DNA of 64,000 nt from DATFVA01 sp963800255 (lineage in GTDB: Bacteria > Bacteroidota > Ignavibacteria > Ignavibacteriales > Ignavibacteriaceae), in the NCBI GenBank assembly GCA_963800255.1, contig CAWDAK010000019.1, forward strand, positions 39,286-103,285, in the 5' to 3' direction. How positions within the stretch are numbered: position 1 is the first letter of the stretch; each line of letters opens with the position of its first letter. Below the pieces are notes generated by a model, which was given only the letters and a program-made list of their open reading frames with translations, searched no databases and had not been told where the DNA came from. A program made the position numbers and the translations under genes. Positions 9,756-18,954 of this stretch are shown in pieces.

Positions 9756-9766
9756 AAGACAATACC

Positions 9767-12563
9767 TTATTTAAAGTTAATTGTGATTGGTAATTCATAT
9801 CCGGTTTCTCTAGAAGCTGAAGATGTAAAGGTTATCGAACCGTAAACCTTTGATCCTTCAGGCATATCATACGAGGGCTGTGAATATTTGAGATATAATT
9901 TTTGTGCTATCGAAGGATAGAGTGACAATCCTCCTCTTGAATTTCCGGTAACCGTGAACTGCGGCTGCGAGTTCATTTCAGTTCTTTCTTTAACTGTTAC
10001 TGTCATGCTGTCTGAAGCATTTGTAAACGCCGGAGCCAGTACATAAGTCAGGTTAGTATTTCCATGTACATCTTCAGGTGAAATTGAAATGCTGCCCGTT
10101 CTGTAGCTCAGACCATCTTTGGCGAGTGCTAAGCCGCTGTCATCCATTATTTCATATGCAAAATCAGTTACCTTATTATAGTCTTCTCCGCTTAGCGTAA
10201 GTTCGAAAGTTTTGGAAGCCTCACCATCTTTGAAACTAAACGGATATTTGAAGATTCCCTTTCCATTCAGTTTGAATTCATGAGTCTGAACGTATCCTTC
10301 AAGCTGTCCTGAAACCGTGTATGTTTTCAGATCATTGAAGTAATTGATAATATCTATACTATTTTCAGTTTCCGTCAGTTCATTAGTATCAATTCTTTTT
10401 ACACTGTTGAATTCAACTTCAAGGTTATACACCGAAGTAGTATCCGAAAGAAAATAACTCTCCACCATAACCTCGTAAACGCCCGGTTCGAAGTTATAAT
10501 AGTTACCCTCGATGGATTCATTATCATTAAGAGAAGACAGCAGGCGTGATCGCTCAATTGGTCTTCCATTCGGGTCGGCTATCCTGTAAAGAACATTCGT
10601 GTATTCTTTTCCGCTTTCACTCAGTTTGATGTGCATAGTGGTTTGACCCGCAGGCATATCAACAAAATACCTGTTAACCATACCCACAGCCGCCTTCTCA
10701 TTTTTCCATTCCATGCGGTAATTGTTTGCAGCATTGAACTCATATGGAATAATAACCGTGGCAAGCATATCAAATTCGGGCATCTTAGTATAATCATCCC
10801 TTACTGCTGAAATTCTTCCGCAGTATAATCCGGGCTTAGTGAGTTTCGATTTATCAAACTGAACGTTTATAGCTGTAGGCTGGTCATTACGGATATAGGT
10901 TTTCTTTTGAACTGGTTTAATCCAGTCGGCATCTGTTTTTATATCAAATCCTCTGTAGAATTTGGTCTCATCCTGGAAATTATCTCGTTTGACGATATAA
11001 TTGAAAGTTTCCTTTCCTGTTATAAAAGAGCCATCCCTTAGATATAAATTGGGAGCTTTATTGTCGGGCATATTGGGTGCGAGAGAAGTGATGGTATAAT
11101 GTTCATAATTCTTCACCTCACCCTGTTCAATGTATTTCTTAAGCAGTTCCCATGCTCTCGCGGCGTTTATATAACCATGTCCCTGGTCAATCCAGGAATA
11201 ATTCTCCATATAAACTGCGCTTTGCCTTACTGCTTTGTATAGAAGTTCGGAAGGAATTTTTACGTCAGGATACTCCTTCACAGCAGCGCTTAATAACAGC
11301 GACATTACCCCGGTAGAGTATGGTGATGCCATACTGGTTCCCCAGAACCTGTCGGCAGGCATATAATTTGGAACTGTAGAGAAAGCTGCACCTGGTGATA
11401 CAACATCAGGTTTATCAACCTCACCGCCTCTTGACGAGAAAGTCCAGGATGATATCATGAGTCAGCCTGGCTCCATATAAATCCCGTCCGATATTCTTGG
11501 TTAAAACAGCACCTGAAGAAAAAACATAATCTGCCGATGACGGAAGTCCCTGTGAAGAAACTGACGGTCCTTCATTTCCGTTAGCTACGCAGATGTAGAG
11601 ATAAGGATTTTCCTTCATTAGCTTTGTAATCAAATCTTCCATTTCAGCTTTACCCTCAATCTCTGCCCCGATACCGAAACTCATATTTACGATGCAGGGT
11701 TCTTTTCTTTCTTTAGAGATCCTGTCTGCATAGAGGTAGGCCTTTTTCATACTTTCAGTAACAGTTGCGCCGCCTGTAAACAGGTTATTGCCAAGCTTGA
11801 GTCCTATTACTTTTGCCCCGGGAGCCACGCCATTAATTGTTGATCCATCGATCATATAACCGGCTGCAATTCCTGCGACGTGAGTTCCGTGAAAACCATC
11901 ATCGAAAAAGAGCGATATTTTTTTCTCATCCGGGTACACATTTATAGCAAAAGTAAGTGGAGCAAGGGAGGCTGCGGTTTTAATATGAAAATCCTGCTGG
12001 TCCTTATCATAATCTTTAACCGGCTGATCGTCGGAGAGGTCACCGTTGCCGTTAATATCAAAATATGTTTCCCAATCTCCCGATTTATCCTTGAATGTAA
12101 CCATATAGTATTTGTCATCTGTATCCCCGTCGCCGTTAAGATCTGCTGAACCGGAATTGGAATTGATGAGCTGTTTTTCTGTAAGTACACCTATATAATA
12201 CTCGGTATCTGAAGCTTTTATTTTATCCGCTCCTTTTACAGAATAGCCTTTATCTTCATTAACAAAATTTCCGTCATCCTCATCGGCTTCATAGATAGGA
12301 ATGTCGCCTTCACCGGTAAAATCACGAACGTCAATCACTTTCGTCTCGCCGGTCGAGGTCTTTTCTAATCCTGCGATACCCATATCTACACCTGTATCGA
12401 GGATGAAAATTATCGTTCCCCTGCCGTCATATTCAGGATGGAGACTGAGGAATTCTGATACCCCGGTTGGATTTAAATCGAGAAAAGTCTGTGTTGAATC
12501 CTGCCCGTAAACAAAAGCAGAAACTAACAGACAGAGCGTTATTATTATTTTTTTATAGTGCAT
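9767..12563 (-). pseudogene. Secreted subtilisin-like S8 peptidase (TPPII-like), one frameshift
   Basis: Two overlapping frames make one secreted serine peptidase of about 930 residues. The first (12563-11421) has a signal peptide ending FVYGQ, the catalytic Asp in FILDTGVD (D56) and the catalytic His in DGFHGTHVAG (H225). The second (to 9767) begins around WTFSSRGGEVDKPDVVSPG and carries the catalytic Ser in GTSMASPYS. The long Asp-His insertion (about 170 residues) and the long C-terminal beta-rich region resemble tripeptidyl peptidase II-type members. All three catalytic residues are intact; only a one-base shift between 11421 and 11458 breaks the gene. It sits 12 bp upstream of the OPT transporter, so peptide cleavage and uptake may be linked. 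Confidence 0.85.
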
Positions 12564-12707
12564 AAATATCCCCGGATATATGATTTATTATTAAGTTGAA
12601 AGGAATTAATTAAATTAAATTCATTGGCAGGAGAATCTGATACTAACGATATGATGTTTATAGCCATTAATCCAAAATTACATTTTAAGTGGCAGCTTAA
12701 AATTACG

Positions 12708-12715
12708 TACATTTG
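12708..12715 (+). promoter_or_regulatory. Candidate -7 promoter element for rsmI
   Basis: TACATTTG matches the Bacteroidota -7 consensus TAnnTTTG and lies about 48 bp before the rsmI start. No clear TTG is found at the -33 position, and use of this consensus in this lineage is assumed. Confidence 0.25.
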
Positions 12716-12762
12716 CATACAGTGACAATCAAATATTATTTTTTATACAAATTATTTAGCTT

Positions 12763-13446
12763 ATGAACGGAAAAATCTTTCTTGTATCTACGCCTATCGG
12801 CAACTATGATGATATGACCCTGCGGGGGATTAAAAAGCTGCAGGAAGCCGACTTTATAATCTGCGAAGAGTATAAAGAGGCCAGGAGACTGCTGGCTCAC
12901 TATAAAATTGAAAAAGAACTCCTTTCCCTTAATGAGCACAGCGAAGGAGATGTTATTAACGATATCCTTCTCAGAATTGTGAATGGTGAAACTGCTTCGC
13001 TTATATCAGACTGCGGGACGCCTCTGTTTTCTGATCCGGGACACCTGCTTGTGGATGTCTGTATTTCGCAAAAAATCGAAGTTGTTCCTGTCCCCGGCGC
13101 AAATTCCCTTCTTCCCGCTCTTATAGGATCGGGACTCGATTTTGAAAAGTTCTTCTACTACGGCTGGCTTTCCCCTAAGAAAGATGTCCGCCGGCAGGAA
13201 CTGTTTAAACTCAAACATCTTCCGTATGTAATCGTAATTCTCGATACTCCCTACCGGTTAAGAACCTTACTCGCCGATGTTGTAAAAATGCTCGGCAGGA
13301 ATGTACGTGCTGTGCTTGCTTTCGAACTGACAAAAAAGGGAGAAAGATTTTACCGTGGTACAACACAAGATTTGTTACAGATTGCTGAACAAAAAAACCT
13401 CAAAGGCGAGTTCGTACTTCTCATAGATAATAAAAAGGCACAGTAA
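12763..13446 (+). CDS. rsmI: 16S rRNA (cytidine-1402-2'-O)-methyltransferase RsmI
   Basis: A 227-residue tetrapyrrole-methylase-fold enzyme that 2'-O-methylates C1402 in the ribosomal P site. Family motifs are all present: VSTPIGNYDDMTLRGIKKL at the start, SDCGTPLFSDPG in the middle and VVPVPGANSLLPAL. It is shorter than the E. coli enzyme (286 residues) because it lacks the C-terminal extension; short forms occur in related bacteria. It stands alone on the plus strand between two minus-strand groups and converges on rlmD with an 11-bp gap. Confidence 0.9.
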   Translation: MNGKIFLVSTPIGNYDDMTLRGIKKLQEADFIICEEYKEARRLLAHYKIEKELLSLNEHSEGDVINDILLRIVNGETASLISDCGTPLFSDPGHLLVDVCISQKIEVVPVPGANSLLPALIGSGLDFEKFFYYGWLSPKKDVRRQELFKLKHLPYVIVILDTPYRLRTLLADVVKMLGRNVRAVLAFELTKKGERFYRGTTQDLLQIAEQKNLKGEFVLLIDNKKAQ

Positions 13447-13457
13447 CCACAGTTTCC

Positions 13458-14909
13458 CTATTCCCTGGTAAGCAAAGCTACGTTTTCAATGTGGTAGGTA
13501 TGCGGGAACATATCGACGGGCCTGATCTTTAATAACTTATAACCGGCCTCTGTCAGCATTTTGATATCCCTTACCTGGGTTGTGGGATTGCAGCTCACGT
13601 AAACAATACTCTCAGGATTAAGATTTATTATATCTGCAACAGTATTCTTATGCATCCCGCTTCGCGGGGGATCTACTATTATCTTGTCAGGTTTCGGCAG
13701 TTTCCTCTCTTCCGTAAGAGGGAGAAACGATTTGTATAAATCCGCCGTAATGAACTTTACATTTTTTATATGATTAATGACTGCATTCTCTTCCGCATCT
13801 TTAACCGCAGATTCCACTGACTCAAAAGCATAGACTTCTTTAGCCTTTTCAGACAGGTAAATCGATATTGTTCCTGCACCCGAATAGAGGTCATATACAA
13901 TTTCATCTCCCCGGAGTTCAGCGAATTCAAGAGCAGTGTTGTAAAGGTTCTCAGCCTGTAGTGTATTTGTCTGGAAGAATGAATTCGCGCTTATCCTGAA
14001 CTTATACTTTCCGATATAATCATATATATAACCGTCACCGTAATAAACCTTCTCATAATCCCCCAGGGCTACTGCAGCCTTTTTAAGGTTAATATTATTT
14101 ATGATCGTTGTAATCTCTGGAAATTTTTCTATCAGCTGATCTGACCAGGCTTTCATTAGTCCCTCATCTTCCCTTGCAGTTACAAGGTTTACCATTAACC
14201 CTTTTTTGCTGCCCGGTTCATCCGATGACCTGTGCGATTGTTTTATTACAAGGTTCCGGAGGTACCCCTCATGTGTTTTAGTTGAATAAACAGCAATGTT
14301 CTTTTCTTTGAAAAAATTTCGGGTGAAATTCAGTATATCATTACTTAAGGGCGACTGGAGAAAACACTCATCTAAATCCAGCACTTTATCGTAAACTCCC
14401 GGTACGTGAAGACCTAATGCAAAATCCTTGTCAAGTTCTTCCCCGGTTTCAATTTCTTTTTTCGTTAACCACCGTTTATCTGCAAATGAATACTCCATTT
14501 TATTCCGGTAAAAGAAAATCTTTTCTGAAGGAACGATATCATCCATATCAAAGTCTGTCAATTTCCCCAGCTTTTCAAAAATTTCCTTAACCTGGTCATG
14601 CTTATAGCTTAGCTGAACGGGATAGCTAAGATCCTGCTGTTTACATCCCCCGCAGATCCCGAAATATTTACATCTCGCTTCAATTCTGAAGGGTGAGGGA
14701 GATAGAATTCTTTCGGTTATTGCCTCTGCATATGATTTTTTAGTTTTGGTAATTCTTGCCTCAACAGTATCCCCGGGGTAGGATCCATTCACAAATACAA
14801 CATATCCCGAATTCTTTTCCTCCGATCCTTCTTTGTGAACCTTTGAAATTCCTTTGCCTTCAAAAGCATATCTTTCAATCTGAAATTCTATTACATCGCC
14901 GCGTTTCAA
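13458..14909 (-). CDS. rlmD: 23S rRNA (uracil-5-)-methyltransferase, RlmD/RumA family
   Basis: A 483-residue class I methyltransferase. Residues about 1-70 form a TRAM RNA-binding domain; cysteines in CKYFGICGGCKQQ are the usual iron-sulfur ligands of the family (with one more, probably in LDLDECFL). SAM-binding is seen in VYDLYSGAGTISIYL, the substrate loop in IIVDPPRSGMH, the catalytic Cys in VYVSCNPTTQ and the final family motif in DMFPHTYHIENVALL. The start is TTG at 14909, directly after the TAA of the upstream methyltransferase, with AGGA as ribosome site. Which uridine is methylated (RlmD, RlmCD or another site) cannot be decided from sequence. Confidence 0.88.
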   Translation of the reverse strand: MKRGDVIEFQIERYAFEGKGISKVHKEGSEEKNSGYVVFVNGSYPGDTVEARITKTKKSYAEAITERILSPSPFRIEARCKYFGICGGCKQQDLSYPVQLSYKHDQVKEIFEKLGKLTDFDMDDIVPSEKIFFYRNKMEYSFADKRWLTKKEIETGEELDKDFALGLHVPGVYDKVLDLDECFLQSPLSNDILNFTRNFFKEKNIAVYSTKTHEGYLRNLVIKQSHRSSDEPGSKKGLMVNLVTAREDEGLMKAWSDQLIEKFPEITTIINNINLKKAAVALGDYEKVYYGDGYIYDYIGKYKFRISANSFFQTNTLQAENLYNTALEFAELRGDEIVYDLYSGAGTISIYLSEKAKEVYAFESVESAVKDAEENAVINHIKNVKFITADLYKSFLPLTEERKLPKPDKIIVDPPRSGMHKNTVADIINLNPESIVYVSCNPTTQVRDIKMLTEAGYKLLKIRPVDMFPHTYHIENVALLTRE

Positions 14910-15611
14910 TTATAATTTCCTCATTATTAAGGCCGTTAATCCCATATATGTATCTCCCCCGAGCTTTAAATATACATTAGACTCATGGCTGATTTTTTTT
15001 AGTAACTTTTTATAATAGCTTTTTTCCTGGTCGCTCATGCCCCTGGTCTCATTTGCCAGCATCCTTTCGCTCTCGCGATAAAAATCTTTTAACGTAAAGG
15101 AGAGGTCTTTCTTATCAATTATTTCAAAACCTTTCTCCCCGTAATATTTATCAACGGCATCTGTATGAAGAGGCAGAATATCAGAAGACTGCCATATATC
15201 TTTCACGAATTCCGGGGGATTATCCTTAAGCATTACAAGCTCACCTGCACAATAGATGCCCTCCTGCTTCAGGATCTTTTTGATTTCTTTGGTTATTTTA
15301 TTTCTTGCCGGTACAGACACCGAAGCCTGGGCATAAATTATATCAAATGATTCATCCCTGAAGTCGGTGTTATCATATTCCATCATACGGACCTCGACAT
15401 TTTTTTCACCAGATTTTTCCAGTCGGTATCTCATCGTAATCAGCGAATCATAATCATCAACTATAATGATGATTTTTGATGGCTCACCAAGGTTTATCTT
15501 CTGAGCAATCTCGAGAGTTCCTGGTCCTATAATAAGGACTCTTTTAGCATTAACTTCAGTACTGCTGAAGAAAAAACTGACCTGGTTACCGCTGCCGGGA
15601 AGAAATATCAT
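14910..15611 (-). CDS. Class I SAM-dependent methyltransferase, substrate unknown
   Basis: A 233-residue protein with a Rossmann-type methyltransferase core: glycine loop VLIIGPGTLEIA at about residues 25-36, an acidic strand end IIIVDDYD, and NTDFRDESFDIIYA as the motif IV/post-I region. The C-terminal 60 residues are helical and basic. It abuts rlmD (stop TAA followed at once by the rlmD TTG), so the two are almost certainly co-transcribed and perhaps translationally coupled. No signature for a particular substrate is visible. Confidence 0.75.
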   Translation of the reverse strand: MIFLPGSGNQVSFFFSSTEVNAKRVLIIGPGTLEIAQKINLGEPSKIIIIVDDYDSLITMRYRLEKSGEKNVEVRMMEYDNTDFRDESFDIIYAQASVSVPARNKITKEIKKILKQEGIYCAGELVMLKDNPPEFVKDIWQSSDILPLHTDAVDKYYGEKGFEIIDKKDLSFTLKDFYRESERMLANETRGMSDQEKSYYKKLLKKISHESNVYLKLGGDTYMGLTALIMRKL

Positions 15612-15711
15612 CTTTGGTTTTCCGGGGAATAAATGGAGATTTAATTTTCGGGATGCAATTTACTCAAACTTTTTCAAACCCTGAAGGTTATGTGATGAAA
15701 ATGGCTAAACA

Positions 15712-15742
15712 TTGCCTTTATAAACAAGTTAGCCTATTTTTG
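15712..15742 (+). promoter_or_regulatory. Candidate Bacteroidota-type promoter of the S9 peptidase
   Basis: TTG at 15712-15714 and TATTTTTG at 15735-15742 match the -33 (TTG) and -7 (TAnnTTTG) elements with a 20-bp spacer. Transcription would begin about 65 bp before the S9 peptidase start. The consensus is known from Bacteroidota; its use here is inference. Confidence 0.35.
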
Positions 15743-15814
15743 GAATGCGGTCGGGGAAACAAAATGAATCAAAATCGAATTCTCCGGCAGGTAAAAATTC
15801 AACCCGAGGCTTAA

Positions 15815-17845
15815 ATGAAAAAATTAGTTCTACTTCTCGTTTTAATTCCATTTATAATTCAACCGCAGTCAAAACATCCTTTAACAGTCGAAGATCTTTG
15901 GGCTATGAAACGGATCGGTACATATTCACTCTCGCCCGATGGCAAAACAATAGCATTTTCCGTAACAGAATATAATGTAGAGTCAAACAAGGGTAACAGC
16001 GACATTTATCTTGTCAATTCAGACGGCAGTAATCTCCATCCGTTAAAAAATTCTGATAAGAATGAATCAGGACCTGTCTTCTCTCCCGATGGTAAAAAAA
16101 TCGCTTTCATCAGGGACGGTAAAATATGGACCTGCGGATATGATGGTTCAGGTGAAGAACTTCTGGCTGATATCTCCACAGGGGCTTCAGGAATAGTATG
16201 GTCGCCTGATGGATCGAAAATGTTGTTTGCATCCTCCGTTTTTCCTGAATGTGCAACGGATGAATGCAACAAACAGATGGATGAGAAAAGAGAAAACAGC
16301 AAAGTGAAGGCGAGTCTTTTCAAACATCTGCTCTTCAGGCACTGGAATGAATGGAGGGGAGGGAAATTCAGTCACCTCTTCCTACTTGATACAAAAACCA
16401 AAAAATACACAGATCTTTTTTTACATAAAGAAAAGGATGTTCCTCCTATTGCCCTTGGAAGCAGCAATGATTACTCATTCTCGCCTGACGGTAAAGAAAT
16501 AGCTGTCACTATGAATCCTGATACTATGGTTTCAATAAGTACAAACAATGAAATTTACACAATCACCTTAAGCGATGTCAGAGGTAACGCGGCAGCCCCG
16601 CTGAAAAAAATATCTGTTAGTCCCGGAAACGATAACCAGCCTGTGTATTCACCTGATGGAAAGTATATCGCTTATGTTTCTATGAAACAGGCGGGTCACG
16701 AGTCTGACCAGCAGAACCTTGTTCTATACGATCGTTCTACCGGGGAGCAGAAGGTCATTACAAATGAATTTGATAAATCAATAGGCCAATTTACTTGGTC
16801 GCCCGACTCAAAAAGCATTTACTTCATTGCCGAAAATGAAATCTACAGTTCGATCTATAAAATTGATATTGCCTCACAGAAGGTGGATATGCTGCTGAAA
16901 GAGCACGATAATGCTTCGGTTGCGGTTTCACCCGATGGCAAAACGCTGTATTTCGAACAGCAGAGGAATAACCTCCCGACTGAAATATTTTCTATGAATA
17001 TCGAAGGCAGTAATGTTAAACAGCTTACAGCACTTAATAAAGACCGGCTTGCAGATATCGAGATGATCCCCATTGAGGACTTCTGGTATGAGGGAGCGTC
17101 CGGAAAGAAGATTCAGTCAATCCTTGTTAAACCTCCGTTCTTCGATTCGACAAAACAGTACCCGATGATACTGCTTATACATGGGGGTCCTCAGGGACAC
17201 TGGAGCGACGATTTCCACTACAGGTGGAACACACAATTATTTGCTTCAAAAGGTTATGTTGTGGTAGCCCCGAATCCCACAGGAAGCACAGGTTACGGAC
17301 AGGAATTTACAAATGCTATTTCAGGAGATTGGGGAGGCAGACCATACGAAGATATAATGAATGCAGCAGATTATGCGCTTAATAATTTCTCTTATATAGA
17401 TAAGAAAAATACTTTTGCTGCAGGAGCCTCATACGGCGGTTATATGATCGACTGGATAGAAGGTCATACCAACAGGTTTAATGCCCTTGTTTCACACGAC
17501 GGTGTGTATGATCTAAAAAGTATGTATGGTGTTACTGAGGAACTATGGTTCCCCGAATGGGAGTTCAAAGGAACACCATGGAATAATCCCGAACTTTATG
17601 AGAAATGGTCGCCCAGTAACTATATTCAAAATGCAAAAACCCCTATGCTTATTGTTGAAGGCGCTAATGATTTCAGGGTGCCGGAAGGACAGGCCTTTGA
17701 ATTATTCACGGCACTGCAGAGGCAGGGAGTAGAAAGTGAATTATTATATTTCCCTGACGAATACCATTTTGTAACTAAGCCGCAAAATGCTGAACTTTGG
17801 TGGAACACTATATTTGACTGGTTTGAAAAACATAAAAAGGAGTAG
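15815..17845 (+). CDS. Secreted S9 family prolyl oligopeptidase-like peptidase
   Basis: A 676-residue protein with a signal peptide (MKKLVLLLVLIPFIIQPQS). Residues about 30-400 form a beta-propeller with repeated FSPDGKKIAF-type (PD40/WD40-like) motifs. The C-terminal alpha/beta-hydrolase carries the triad: S539 in GASYGGYM, D619 in GANDFRVP and H651 in DEYHFVTKP; the oxyanion segment is LLIHGGPQGHW. This fits dipeptidyl- or acylaminoacyl-peptidases that act on peptides in the periplasm. The end of the gene holds the ribosome site (AAGGAG) for the next gene, 2 bp downstream, so the two form an operon. Confidence 0.92.
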   Translation: MKKLVLLLVLIPFIIQPQSKHPLTVEDLWAMKRIGTYSLSPDGKTIAFSVTEYNVESNKGNSDIYLVNSDGSNLHPLKNSDKNESGPVFSPDGKKIAFIRDGKIWTCGYDGSGEELLADISTGASGIVWSPDGSKMLFASSVFPECATDECNKQMDEKRENSKVKASLFKHLLFRHWNEWRGGKFSHLFLLDTKTKKYTDLFLHKEKDVPPIALGSSNDYSFSPDGKEIAVTMNPDTMVSISTNNEIYTITLSDVRGNAAAPLKKISVSPGNDNQPVYSPDGKYIAYVSMKQAGHESDQQNLVLYDRSTGEQKVITNEFDKSIGQFTWSPDSKSIYFIAENEIYSSIYKIDIASQKVDMLLKEHDNASVAVSPDGKTLYFEQQRNNLPTEIFSMNIEGSNVKQLTALNKDRLADIEMIPIEDFWYEGASGKKIQSILVKPPFFDSTKQYPMILLIHGGPQGHWSDDFHYRWNTQLFASKGYVVVAPNPTGSTGYGQEFTNAISGDWGGRPYEDIMNAADYALNNFSYIDKKNTFAAGASYGGYMIDWIEGHTNRFNALVSHDGVYDLKSMYGVTEELWFPEWEFKGTPWNNPELYEKWSPSNYIQNAKTPMLIVEGANDFRVPEGQAFELFTALQRQGVESELLYFPDEYHFVTKPQNAELWWNTIFDWFEKHKKE

Positions 17846-17847
17846 CT

Positions 17848-18240
17848 ATGAAAGAAACAGATTTTCAGAACGGAAATGATTTGACCGAACTTGAAGAGTT
17901 TGATGCCCTCGATTTCGGAGGAGAAAGCACAGAAGAAACCAGTGAGAAAATTCATTATGTAGAAGAGAATCTATGGGAGAAACTTGAAAGAGTCGGTAAG
18001 AAAATATCTTTTGCCAAAGATATACTTGCGCTCGTAAGGTATATGAGAGATCCCCTGGTATCATGGCACCGTAAAGCCATTGTAGTTGCTGCTCTTATAT
18101 ATTTTATCAGTCCTATTGATACAATTCCTGATATCACTCCTCTGGTAGGCTACCTTGATGATCTTGGAGTTATAACTGCCGTTTTGAAATTCCTGGGGCA
18201 CGAGCTCATCCCGTATTATGATTCATCATACCGAAGTTGA
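17848..18240 (+). CDS. DUF1232 (YkvA-like) protein
   Basis: A 130-residue protein. The N-terminal half is acidic and probably disordered; residues about 70-120 match DUF1232 (SWHRKAIVVAALIYFISPIDTIPDITPLVGYLDDLGVI), a hydrophobic, membrane-associated module of unknown role. It starts 2 bp after the S9 peptidase stop using a ribosome site inside that gene, so it should be co-translated with it. A strong terminator follows. Confidence 0.8.
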   Translation: MKETDFQNGNDLTELEEFDALDFGGESTEETSEKIHYVEENLWEKLERVGKKISFAKDILALVRYMRDPLVSWHRKAIVVAALIYFISPIDTIPDITPLVGYLDDLGVITAVLKFLGHELIPYYDSSYRS

Positions 18241-18258
18241 TCAAAGCAGAATATTTAT

Positions 18259-18290
18259 AAAAAATTCCTGTCATCCCGCAGGAATTTTTT
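18259..18290 (+). terminator. Rho-independent terminator after the S9-DUF1232 operon
   Basis: AAAAAATTCCTG and CAGGAATTTTTT form a 12-bp stem around an 8-nt loop, ending in a run of six T. It follows the DUF1232 stop by about 20 bp. Confidence 0.85.
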
Positions 18291-18347
18291 ATTTATTCTA
18301 AACGGAGGGTAATATTTCTTAACTTATAGAGTAATAATGGAGTAGAT

Positions 18348-18887
18348 ATGAATTATAAGATTATGGAGTCTGATATTTTGTTCAGGGGGAAGGTTTTTGA
18401 TTTAAGAGTAGATAAGATAAAGTACGACAGCGGCAACGATGGTATAAGGGAGATTGCCGTTCACCCTGGCGGGGCAGTTGTTGTGCCTGTTAAGGCTGAC
18501 GGTAAGTTTATTATGGTCTCACAATATCGTTATCCTTTAGAAAGATCCTTGCTTGAATTTCCTGCGGGTAAGCTTGATTTTAAAGAAGATCCTGAAGTTT
18601 GTGCATTCAGGGAGCTGCAGGAAGAAACAGGTTATAAAACAGATAATCTTCAGAAGCTTGGCGTAATCTCTACTACCCCTGGATTCTGTACGGAAATACT
18701 TCACCTTTATTTAGCGCAGGCTCTCACCCCCGGTAAACATAACAGGGAGGAAGGCGAGTACGGTATGGAGGTTAAAGAATTTACAGCCGGTGAGATAGAA
18801 GATAAAATACTAAAGGGAGAGATTATAGATTCAAAATCGATATGCGGGTTCTATATGGCTTCGAAGCTGCTTTTGAATAAAAAATAA
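18348..18887 (+). CDS. NUDIX hydrolase, ADP-ribose pyrophosphatase-like
   Basis: A 179-residue NUDIX protein. The NUDIX box is complete at residues 74-96: G74, E80, R88-E89-L, EE and G (GKLDFKEDP then AFRELQEETGY), giving the metal-binding helix. The preceding part (SQYRYPLERSLLEFPAG) matches the ADP-ribose pyrophosphatase (NudF/YqkG) subgroup, which hydrolyses ADP-ribose to AMP and ribose-5-phosphate. A ribosome site (GGAG) precedes the ATG. It lies 67 bp upstream of recN and may be co-transcribed with it. Confidence 0.88.
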   Translation: MNYKIMESDILFRGKVFDLRVDKIKYDSGNDGIREIAVHPGGAVVVPVKADGKFIMVSQYRYPLERSLLEFPAGKLDFKEDPEVCAFRELQEETGYKTDNLQKLGVISTTPGFCTEILHLYLAQALTPGKHNREEGEYGMEVKEFTAGEIEDKILKGEIIDSKSICGFYMASKLLLNKK

Positions 18888-18954
18888 CCAGCTGAATTAA
18901 CTTTGAAATTCCTTCCAAAATAAATTAATTTTCAGTACAACTTTAAAGTTTGAA

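Noticed and set aside
15614..15814. 66-codon frame directly before the S9 peptidase
   Set aside because: Its composition is unlike real proteins here, and it overlaps the expected promoter and leader of the peptidase.
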